Source: Methylomonas sp.
Lineage (GTDB): Bacteria; Pseudomonadota; Gammaproteobacteria; Methylococcales; Methylomonadaceae
Assembly (NCBI GenBank): GCA_026988195.1
Contig: JALSLS010000017.1
Location: forward strand, 1 to 5,003
Direction of reading: 5' to 3'
DNA length: 5,003 nt
The position numbers and the translations under genes are program-made. Shown here piece after piece: positions 1 through 5,003 of this stretch; the first letter of the stretch is position 1; each line of letters opens with the position of its first letter. Below the pieces are notes generated by a model. It saw only the letters and a program-made list of their open reading frames with translations. It had not been told where the DNA came from and ran no database searches.

Positions 1-143
1 TAAAATCAGGAATTGATCTTTTACAAGAGCGTAAGGTTATTCAACTTAGCCATTTTCCTGATGATGTCCCCGGAAACCATCCTCCGCTTGAACTAATAAA
101 ATCTAAAATTTCAATTCGTGACTTCCCCTTCGAGGAAAGATAA
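1..143 (+). CDS. pgaB: PgaB C-terminus (poly-beta-1,6-GlcNAc N-deacetylase), 5' truncated by window edge
   Basis: The open frame runs from base 3 to a TAA at 141-143 and gives the last 46 residues of a protein whose start lies outside the window. The tail contains IQLSHFPDDVPGNHPPLELI and ends in RDFPFEER. I read this as the extreme C-terminus of PgaB, which has a similar Y/F-PDD...P...LI pattern near its end. PgaB is the periplasmic lipoprotein that partly de-N-acetylates and processes PGA during export. The assignment rests mostly on context: its stop codon overlaps the pgaC start by one base (TAATG), the translationally coupled arrangement expected of pgaB-pgaC. No catalytic residue of the deacetylase domain is inside the window, so activity cannot be judged. 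Confidence 0.8.
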   Translation, partial: KSGIDLLQERKVIQLSHFPDDVPGNHPPLELIKSKISIRDFPFEER

Positions 144-1462
144 TGCCAGATTTTATTAGTATTGTTGATGGTGTTTCACAGTTTGCCCATGCCGCCTTTA
201 TCAACGTAAACCTGGAAAATTTTTTTCGATGCTTATTTTATTTTGCCTTTTTTTATCCAGTTTTTATGTCTTATGTTTGGATTACTGGGGCTTTGGTCTA
301 TTGGTGGCGGCGAGAAAGAGGTAAAACGCATACTGTTGATTTTCCCCCAACACTTTCAGAATACCCAGGTGTTTCTATTTTGGTGCCTTGCTTTAATGAA
401 TCGTTAGTAGCTGAAGAAACTATTTCTTTTTTAATGAAGCAAAATTATCCAACCTTTGAAATCATAGCGATTAATGATGGTAGCTCGGATGATACTGCGG
501 AAATTTTAGATAGACTCGCTGAACGTTATGAAAACGTACGTGTTATCCAGTTTAAAGAAAACCAAGGGAAAGCAATGGCCTTAAGGGCAGGCGCCTTACT
601 TTCTCAATACGAATTCTTGATTTGTATTGATGGGGATGCACTGTTATCACCTAATGCATCAACTTGGATTATGAAACATTTTTTATCCAGTCCAAGGGTA
701 GGAGCGGTGACGGGGAATCCAAGAATTCGTACGCGTTCAACCTTATTGGGGCGTATTCAAGTAGGAGAATTTTCTGCCGTAGTTGGACTTATTAAACGGT
801 CACAGAGAATTTACGGGCGGCTGTTTAGTGTATCAGGTGTTGTAACAGGGTTTAGAAAAGCAGCATTACACCGAGTGGGATATTGGTCAATTGATATGAT
901 CACTGAAGATATCGACATCACTTGGAAATTACAAATGGATTATTGGGATGTACGGTTTGAGGCTAATGCAACCAGTTGGATTTTGATGCCAGAAACAATT
1001 AAAGGGCTGTGGAACCAGCGCTTACGTTGGGCGCAAGGTGGGGCAGAAGTGATGATCCGTTATCTTACAAAATTAATGAATTGGCGTTCAAGGCGCATGT
1101 GGCCAGTTTTTTTAGATTATTTTGCTAGTTTGTTTTGGTCATATACTATTTTGTTTGTATTCTTACTATTTATATTGCAGCAGTTTATGCCTTTACCAGA
1201 AATGCTGAGGTCGCATATTTATATGCCTGAGTGGTTAGGATTATTATTTGGTATGACTTTTACCCTGCAGTTCGGTGTCAGTATGATGATTGACTCACGG
1301 TATGAAAAAGATGTAGGAAAAATATATTACTGGTTAATCTGGTACCCACTTGTGTATTGGTTGATTATTGTGGCTACAGCTATTGTGGCATTTCCAAAAG
1401 CTCTTTTTAAGCGAGGGGGTACCCGAGCTGTTTGGACTAGCCCTGACAGAGGTTTGCGATGA
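143..1462 (+). CDS. pgaC: PgaC, poly-beta-1,6-N-acetyl-D-glucosamine synthase (family 2 glycosyltransferase)
   Basis: This inner-membrane processive glycosyltransferase polymerises UDP-GlcNAc into beta-1,6-linked PGA and acts together with PgaD. Its 439 residues match the roughly 440 expected for PgaC. An N-terminal membrane region lies at about residues 30-56. The GT2 catalytic domain covers about 74-300 and has all the signature residues: NDGS with D112, the DGD motif D163-D165, TED at 254-256 and the product-binding QRLRW at 292-296. Further membrane segments follow at about 325-348, 364-384 and 396-418. The start codon overlaps the pgaB stop by one base and is preceded by a good Shine-Dalgarno run, GAGGAAAG at 132-139. 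The stop overlaps the pgaD start as ATGA. Nothing looks degraded, so I infer an active enzyme. By analogy with E. coli, activity would depend on c-di-GMP bound by the PgaC-PgaD pair. Confidence 0.97.
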   Translation: MPDFISIVDGVSQFAHAAFINVNLENFFRCLFYFAFFYPVFMSYVWITGALVYWWRRERGKTHTVDFPPTLSEYPGVSILVPCFNESLVAEETISFLMKQNYPTFEIIAINDGSSDDTAEILDRLAERYENVRVIQFKENQGKAMALRAGALLSQYEFLICIDGDALLSPNASTWIMKHFLSSPRVGAVTGNPRIRTRSTLLGRIQVGEFSAVVGLIKRSQRIYGRLFSVSGVVTGFRKAALHRVGYWSIDMITEDIDITWKLQMDYWDVRFEANATSWILMPETIKGLWNQRLRWAQGGAEVMIRYLTKLMNWRSRRMWPVFLDYFASLFWSYTILFVFLLFILQQFMPLPEMLRSHIYMPEWLGLLFGMTFTLQFGVSMMIDSRYEKDVGKIYYWLIWYPLVYWLIIVATAIVAFPKALFKRGGTRAVWTSPDRGLR

Positions 1463-2910
1463 AAAAAAACAAGCGACAACCTAAGCAGAAATTGAATACG
1501 GTGAATTACCAAGACTTAATCATCAGCAATCCAGAAAATCAAGTATTCTGGAAGCGAGCAGTCTCATTTCTGGTCACCTTGTGTTTTTGGGGGGTATGGG
1601 TCTATTTGTGGACACCTTTGCCAGCAATAATTAATAAGTTAAGCCAATCGGGTTTTTCTAATTTTTCTATGCAACCTCCCCCTTATATTATTGTTTTTTT
1701 TTCCTTACTTGCAGTATTGATCACTTGGCAACTTGGTTGGTTAAATTATAATCTAATCAGGTTTAAAAATCGGGGACGCCGGACAGAACAATCGCTTTTG
1801 AGTAATCAGGAGTTGGTTCAATTTTTCACTGTTGATAATAATAAACTAGATAATTGGCAGCAGAGTAAATGCCTTGTTATTCAGCATAATGACACAGGCG
1901 AAATACAGGAAATTAATATTAATGATTTTATTTCTTTTATACCACCATCACTAAAAAATAAGGCCGAAGAACAACCATTACAACGGTATTATATTATTTT
2001 ATTCCCAAGTACGGCTAACAAGGCATTATTTATAGAAATTGCTAATCAATTTGTCGTTATAATGAAAGTATTGTGTAGCTTGTTTAAAATTAAGTTTATA
2101 AAGTGTCAAGTAGCGAGAAATTATCTGTCCTTAATTATAGATATACCGCTAGATTATGATGTTGATGATATGGTGAGTCAGCTTAAAGCTGAGTCGGATT
2201 TAGTTGTTAAAAGAAAATTTCCAAATAAATTGGACTCTAAAGGCATTAGGGGTATGTTCTGGGGAATAGAGCAATTAGTGACAACTGAACGGTTAACCCG
2301 TAATGAAATTCAACAATTTTTTGAAGAAATAAGTTTAAATAACAAACCACTCCAAACACAAGCCTCACCCATAAGTGAAGTGTCGAAAAAAGATAAAATA
2401 GTATCAAAACAACTGGCTCCAGATTATTGGAAAAATAATCTAAGAGAGGTCATAGAAAACAAGATAACCAAGAAAAAAACCCAAATTGATATTAACGATT
2501 TTTTTGTATGTGTACCTCTACCTCCGGAGGATCATCGTTTTGAAGGAAACTATCAGCGACTTTTTGTAATCATTTTACCAGCAGAACAACAGCGCTTACT
2601 GTTTACTGAAATTGGAGAAAATTTCAGAGATATAATGAAAATACTATGTTCCATGCTTAAAATTGAGCTTGTTGACTGTATCATTGCTAAAACTCATTTA
2701 ACTTTAACATTAGATATTCCAGAAGGCTTTGCTGCCGATGAATTTGTTAAACAATTGAAAAACGCGTCAGCAGCGGTTATTGATAAAAAATATGGTTCTG
2801 TAACAACTGGCAAAGAAGCGTTTATTTTTTGGAGTGATAAACAGTTAATTACCGTCCCTGAATTAGTTGATATAGAAGTTAAAGAATTTACAAGTTCAAT
2901 TCAAAATTAG
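1459..2910 (+). CDS. pgaD: PgaD with a C-terminal extension of two degenerate IS200-like (Y1 transposase fold) domains
   Basis: Residues 1 to about 152 are PgaD. They hold an N-terminal LIISNP motif, two membrane helices at about 34-56 and 75-99, a basic IRFKNRGRR stretch after helix 2, an NQELVQFF segment and a closing HNDTGEIQEI. These correspond to the E. coli PgaD features LII, LRFQ, PQEY and the final QGQIK. Known PgaD is about 137 residues and is needed with PgaC for c-di-GMP-dependent PGA synthesis. This protein has 483. The extra part is two copies of one unit, residues 132-292 and 323-483. Each copy ends in a core whose order of strands and helices, W position and C-terminal helix resemble IS200/IS605 TnpA. 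Both lack the catalytic residues. The membrane topology puts the extension in the cytoplasm, beside the PgaC active site. The frame is open throughout and starts from an ATGA overlap with pgaC after AGAGG at 1448-1452. The PgaD call is firm; the transposase-fold call is by eye. Confidence 0.9.
   Translation: MKKNKRQPKQKLNTVNYQDLIISNPENQVFWKRAVSFLVTLCFWGVWVYLWTPLPAIINKLSQSGFSNFSMQPPPYIIVFFSLLAVLITWQLGWLNYNLIRFKNRGRRTEQSLLSNQELVQFFTVDNNKLDNWQQSKCLVIQHNDTGEIQEININDFISFIPPSLKNKAEEQPLQRYYIILFPSTANKALFIEIANQFVVIMKVLCSLFKIKFIKCQVARNYLSLIIDIPLDYDVDDMVSQLKAESDLVVKRKFPNKLDSKGIRGMFWGIEQLVTTERLTRNEIQQFFEEISLNNKPLQTQASPISEVSKKDKIVSKQLAPDYWKNNLREVIENKITKKKTQIDINDFFVCVPLPPEDHRFEGNYQRLFVIILPAEQQRLLFTEIGENFRDIMKILCSMLKIELVDCIIAKTHLTLTLDIPEGFAADEFVKQLKNASAAVIDKKYGSVTTGKEAFIFWSDKQLITVPELVDIEVKEFTSSIQN
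1852..2334 (+). other. PgaD extension, IS200-like repeat unit 1 (residues 132-292)
   Basis: The first copy of the duplicated unit starts at NW (132-133), inside the normal PgaD tail. Its core runs from QRYYIILFP (175-183) through a helix ending MKVLCSLFK (202-210), strand KFIKCQVA, then NYLSLIIDIP (221-230), where TnpA has its metal-binding His-x-His strand. A helix with MVSQLKAES, an FW pair at 267-268 and a final helix TRNEIQQFFEEIS (280-292) complete it. The HUH histidines are replaced by Tyr222 and Ser224. The position of the nucleophilic Tyr, normally in a VKxYIExQ-like helix, is Phe287. I infer a structural or binding role and no strand-transfer activity. Confidence 0.65.
2425..2907 (+). 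other. PgaD extension, IS200-like repeat unit 2 (residues 323-483)
   Basis: The second copy aligns with unit 1 without gaps at an offset of 191 residues up to about residue 445, then at 190. Shared blocks include INDF (154/345), QR (175/366), LF-EI (190/381), MK-LCS--KI (202/393), LDIP/IDIP (227/418) and V-QLK (239/430). It is the more transposase-like copy. AKTHLTLTLDIP (410-421) sits where TnpA has DHxH, keeping His413 but with Thr415 for the second His. FVKQLKNASAAVIDKKY matches the family's lysine-rich helix, and FWSDKQLITV matches the conserved W-containing strand. The final helix DIEVKEFTSSIQ has Phe477 at the Tyr position. The protein ends one residue after this helix, about where TnpA proteins end. 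Confidence 0.7.
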
Positions 2911-2960
2911 CTTTGATCCATTAGTTAAGAAAATGCAGGCTAGAGTGGAATGATAAGTGT

Positions 2961-2993
2961 GATTTCTGCATAGAGAGAAATCTTGCGATATTT
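2961..2993 (+). terminator. Possible weak terminator downstream of pgaD
   Basis: GATTTCT (2961-2967) and AGAAATC (2976-2982) form a 7-bp stem with an 8-base loop, starting 51 bases after the pgaD stop. The T content that follows (TTGCGATATTTTATT) is interrupted and the stem is AT-rich, so this is a poor intrinsic terminator. It is the only simple hairpin directly after the operon. The larger repeat at 3031-3119 may do the job instead. Confidence 0.3.
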
Positions 2994-3030
2994 TATTAAT
3001 AAACCACAGCTAATCTAAATAATTTACCCA

Positions 3031-3119
3031 TCTCGATTCCATGCTTCTGCGTAGAAATGCATACCCAGTCTAGTAACAAAGCTGGGTATGCGTTCCCACC
3101 AAGTACGGTAGGAACGAGA
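3031..3119. repeat. 89-bp two-armed palindromic intergenic repeat between convergent genes
   Basis: Two 38-base arms (3031-3068 and 3082-3119) are imperfect inverted copies around a 13-base centre. The inner ends form a perfect 10-bp stem, GCATACCCAG (3059-3068) with CTGGGTATGC (3082-3091). Each arm also folds on itself. The right arm pairs CGTTCCCACC (3091-3100) with GGTAGGAACG (3107-3116) with one mismatch around AAGTAC. The left arm has a weaker equivalent at about 3036-3058. Outer ends read TCTCG and CGAGA. Its look, with a GGAACGAG end and an ATACCCAG core, is that of dispersed palindromic elements seen between genes in several gammaproteobacteria. It lies between the ends of pgaD and the propeller gene and could act as a bidirectional terminator or mRNA-end stabiliser. 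I see no clear target-site duplication. Confidence 0.75.
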
Positions 3120-3144
3120 AGCCCATGGTTTGTTTATAGATAGA

Positions 3145-4332
3145 CTATTTTTTATTATTTGATTTTATTTCAAAAAACTGTTGAATCAAACCGTTGTTAG
3201 ACAAACCCACTAAGAAAAGGTGATTCTCATCAACAAAAATACCATCAGTACCTGCAATAGACCATCTTTGAGTCCCAGATACTTTTTCCTGCATGGCGAG
3301 GTGATCTGTTGAAGCCTCTAAAACCATAACCCCAGCTGGTTCAATGGCTTGAACAATCGTTGTATGCTTTCCATTTTGGCGTTGAATAATTTGTGCTTCA
3401 CGCATTATAGGAGGGAGTTTTTCTAGCTTTGTTATTAATTCACCTGTTTGTGAATATAAGTGTGCAAACCCTACACCTTGGTTGTTAGTGCCCGTGACTA
3501 AAAAGCGATTAATGTGTGATAAATAGGTTGCACTATAGGTGTAATACTTGAGATTACTGGCAATTTCGACTGGTTTTTTTAGTATTTTTCCTGTTTCAGG
3601 ATCAAGGGTAGCCATCATCAAAATACTCCAGGTTTCGCCATCTACAAAACGTTGCCAGACTAACATCGCTGTTTCTTTAGACCCTGCAAGTAAAGGCCAC
3701 CAATCTCGGCTTGATTTACCTACAGCAATGGGCACAGTATGCTCAAGATTACCTTGATTAGAATAAACTTTCGCCAGCACATCATCACCAGAGCCAAGGT
3801 TGTCAACACCACCACCTTGAACCCATTCATCAGAATAAAACACAACAAACCTGTTTTTTACTGCTGCGACATGGCCTGAATGTCCACCATCAAGAACTAA
3901 TTGAGGGTAAGGTTTGATGGCTTTCATCGATGGGTCATAAACAGCATATCGTTGAGCCACGTTACGGTTAGTATTCCAGCCATCCTCCATGGTTATCATC
4001 ATGTAACCGTCGTCAGTCACAGCCGAACTAGCTGGTTCTTGGGCTTCAGGGTTAGAGATTAGAGTGACTGGGCGGATAACAGGTTTTTTGGGGTCTATCA
4101 ATGAAGAATAAATATCATGGGTCCAGCTCCCTTTTTTATCTGTTCCTGTTGGTGGGTTCCCTGAGCTTGACCAGATTAATAACCATCGATTATCTGGGCG
4201 CTTTAAAAAATTAATACCATGTTGGTAAGAGCGATCATCTTGAGCGTAAGAGGTGTTTAAAATACAAAAAAACAGCACAGATGCGAAGAAGAATTTAACG
4301 ACTAATCTTGAATAAATACGGGCTGATAACAT
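3145..4332 (-). CDS. Secreted repeat protein, probable seven-bladed beta-propeller, function unknown
   Basis: The 395-residue product begins with a signal peptide: R5 and R9, hydrophobic core about 10-26, and a likely cleavage after SYA at 28-30, before QDD. No lipobox Cys is placed properly, so I expect a soluble periplasmic or extracellular protein. The mature part is a series of about seven similar units, each with a strand like RWLLIWS, FVVFYS, AMLVWQ or RFLVTG followed by a turn and a line such as VYSNQGNLEHTVPI, TLDPETGKILKKPVEI or LYSQTGELITKLEKL. The units begin near residues 49, 100, 152, 211, 264, 312 and 356. This periodicity is typical of beta-propellers. I see no catalytic motif and cannot name a family. 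The start is the only ATG before the signal peptide; no Shine-Dalgarno is evident and the upstream bases are very AT-rich. It converges on the pga operon and has no visible co-transcribed partner. Confidence 0.85.
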   Translation of the reverse strand: MLSARIYSRLVVKFFFASVLFFCILNTSYAQDDRSYQHGINFLKRPDNRWLLIWSSSGNPPTGTDKKGSWTHDIYSSLIDPKKPVIRPVTLISNPEAQEPASSAVTDDGYMMITMEDGWNTNRNVAQRYAVYDPSMKAIKPYPQLVLDGGHSGHVAAVKNRFVVFYSDEWVQGGGVDNLGSGDDVLAKVYSNQGNLEHTVPIAVGKSSRDWWPLLAGSKETAMLVWQRFVDGETWSILMMATLDPETGKILKKPVEIASNLKYYTYSATYLSHINRFLVTGTNNQGVGFAHLYSQTGELITKLEKLPPIMREAQIIQRQNGKHTTIVQAIEPAGVMVLEASTDHLAMQEKVSGTQRWSIAGTDGIFVDENHLFLVGLSNNGLIQQFFEIKSNNKK

Positions 4333-4403
4333 AATAAATTTAAATAGATAGTTGAAGTGTTAGGTTTTTTTACGACAGTCTCTAATCATATCACCATGTT
4401 TTA

Positions 4404-4429
4404 GATGATGCTGGTTAGTAATCATCATC
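4404..4429. promoter_or_regulatory. Inverted repeat upstream of the propeller gene
   Basis: GATGATG (4404-4410) and CATCATC (4423-4429) form a perfect 7-bp inverted repeat with a 12-base spacer. It lies 72-97 bases upstream of the minus-strand propeller start, in the only space available for that gene's promoter (4333-4455). It could be an operator or a leader hairpin. A minus-strand TATGAT lies nearby, at about 4384-4389, but has no good -35 partner, so I do not call a promoter. Confidence 0.25.
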
Positions 4430-4455
4430 AGTGACAAATAGTACACTTTTTCACC

Positions 4456-4912
4456 TTACAGACTAGCGATGTCATGAACTATCCGTTCCTCTGGAGAGTT
4501 AGCAATTTTAGTTACCGTACCATCTCGTCGAATACCGAATATAAATAAAATTTCCATTGGCTAATTTCAGCGTACCTTTGTTACAAACTATTTTTCCTGT
4601 TTTATCAGAGATTTTTACTGCTTTAGGAACGAGGGTTTAATAATACCCGAAAGTATGGAGCAGGGTTTTGGCTTCATAGGCGTGTTAGAAAAACAGGCGC
4701 ATAGCGGGCTACGTAACTATTTTTCTAGCATGCCTATGGAGCCAAAAGACAAGTCAGACTTGGGTATTATTGAATCTTCGTTCCTTACCATTGTTAGTAA
4801 AAAGATTGAATCCACCCATTAACTGTAAAGAGCCATTACTCTTTGTAGTAAGGCAACCAGCAACAAATAACTCACCCACCTTGCTGGCTTTTTTATCTCT
4901 GCTCAAACCATC
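4456..4912 (-). pseudogene. Remnant of an unidentified minus-strand gene (about 97 residues), disrupted by an inserted palindrome and a frameshift
   Basis: Reading the minus strand, 4912-4786 gives a protein-like segment containing KVGELFVAGCLTTKSNGSLQ and ending FNLFTNNGK. The 159-bp palindrome plus one TTA copy follows. At 4622 and below, the same frame resumes with AVKISDKTGKIVCNKGTLKL and ANGNFIY. One extra base near 4540 then shifts the frame to FGIRRDGTVTKIANSPEERI, VHDIASL and a TAA at 4456-4458. Removing the insertion restores a continuous TNNGKAVKISDK across the junction, because insertion plus duplication is 162 bases (54 codons). As it stands, a TGA inside the palindrome ends the upstream part. 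Upstream, an in-frame TGA at 4913-4915 and a repeat tract remove the rest of the gene. The residues look like a beta-rich C-terminus, but I do not recognise the family. A 33-codon ATG frame at 4456-4557 is only its last piece. Confidence 0.6.
4626..4784. mobile_element. 159-bp MITE-like palindromic element with TTA target duplication
   Basis: The outer 25-base arms (4626-4650, beginning GGAACGAGGG, and 4760-4784, ending CTTCGTTCC) pair along their full length. The inner 28-base arms (4666-4693, beginning TTTTGGCTTC, and 4720-4747, ending GGAGCCAAAA) also pair fully. The arms are separated by unpaired 15- and 12-base internal segments and a 26-base loop at 4694-4719. The element is flanked by TTA on both sides (4623-4625 and 4785-4787), a 3-bp target-site duplication, and interrupts a reading frame that is continuous without it. 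It has no coding capacity, so it would have moved with a transposase supplied elsewhere. It shares the octamer GGAACGAG with the repeat at 3031-3119 and an 18-bp loop motif with 4974-4991. Confidence 0.75.
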
Positions 4913-4918
4913 TCAATC

Positions 4919-5003
4919 GTTACGAAGCACACGGATGTGCAAGTGTCGCTCGAAGCAGGATGCTGGTTGCGACCGTAGCTGGCTATGCGCCTCATGAGAT
5001 CAT
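4919..5003. repeat. Right-edge GC-richer repeat tract, probably part of another dispersed element
   Basis: This tract differs in composition from its AT-rich surroundings and has several inverted repeats. GCACA (4927-4931) pairs with TGTGC (4936-4940) around CGGA, GTCGC (4945-4949) pairs with GCGAC (4969-4973), and CTCATGAG (4991-4998) is self-complementary. The segment 4974-4991 is an inverted copy, 16 of 18 bases, of the loop of the nearby palindromic element (4696-4713). Its open frames on both strands are unconvincing. It ends or is cut at the window edge, so its full extent is unknown. The left limit is set where the minus-strand gene remnant stops making sense. Confidence 0.45.

Noticed and set aside
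1327..1512. 61-codon minus-strand open frame
   Set aside because: It overlaps the end of pgaC and the start of pgaD, both confidently coding on the other strand.
1459..2910. PgaD extension as an artefact of a missed stop or a neighbouring gene fused by sequencing error
   Set aside because: The periodicity begins inside the PgaD tail, before any plausible gene boundary. There is no start codon with a ribosome binding site at the junction, and both copies stay in one open frame.
3031..3119. Classical Rho-independent terminator
   Set aside because: The stem is strong enough, but neither strand has a T run directly after it. Any terminator role would have to be of another kind.
3548..3757. 69-codon plus-strand open frame
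   Set aside because: It lies entirely antisense within the secreted propeller gene, whose repeat pattern and signal peptide identify the real frame.
4456..4557. 33-codon minus-strand ORF starting with ATG as an independent small gene
   Set aside because: It lacks a clear ribosome binding site. Its sequence reads better as the frameshifted last part of the longer remnant, because the preceding frame is protein-like right up to the shift point.
4770..4997. 75-codon plus-strand open frame beginning MNLRSLPLL
   Set aside because: It starts inside the right arm of the palindromic element and runs through the right-edge repeat tract. The minus strand of the same stretch has the more protein-like reading. 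It has no ribosome binding site and no recognisable domain.
4915..5003. Integron attC recombination site
   Set aside because: The tract is palindromic and near a broken gene, but no GTTRRRY core or matching inverse core is present (the nearest is GTTACGA), and no integrase is in the window.

Overview
The window looks like part of an AT-rich gammaproteobacterial chromosome. The main reason is a poly-beta-1,6-N-acetylglucosamine (PGA/PNAG) export operon in the E. coli-like order pgaB-pgaC-pgaD, with translationally overlapping genes. The intergenic regions are rich in palindromic repeats of a kind common in marine gammaproteobacteria. No genus can be named from the sequence.

Region 1 (1-2910, + strand) is the end of a biofilm-polysaccharide operon: the last 46 codons of pgaB, a complete pgaC glycosyltransferase gene, and a complete but very unusual pgaD. 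PgaD is normally a protein of about 140 residues with two membrane helices that works with PgaC in the c-di-GMP-controlled synthase. Here it has 483 residues. After an ordinary PgaD portion come two tandem copies (offset 190-191 residues) of a domain that reads like the IS200/IS605 Y1 (HUH) transposase fold. Both copies have Phe where the nucleophilic Tyr should be and a broken HUH motif. This is the most interesting object in the window: an apparently domesticated, catalytically dead transposase domain, duplicated and attached to a cyclic-di-GMP-dependent polysaccharide synthase subunit.

Region 2 (2911-3144) separates two convergent genes. It holds a weak hairpin after pgaD and an 89-bp two-armed palindromic repeat.

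Region 3 (3145-4332, - strand) is a secreted protein with a signal peptide and about seven WD/PQQ-like repeat units, probably a beta-propeller of unknown function.

Region 4 (4333-5003) has no intact gene. It holds the remains of a minus-strand gene of about 97 residues. That gene is interrupted by a 159-bp MITE-like palindrome with a 3-bp TTA target duplication, and also carries a +1 frameshift. Its 5' side runs into a GC-richer repeat tract that shares an 18-bp motif, inverted, with the loop of the palindrome. Every non-Watson-Crick position in the 53 paired positions of the palindrome is a G.U pair in the + strand transcript.
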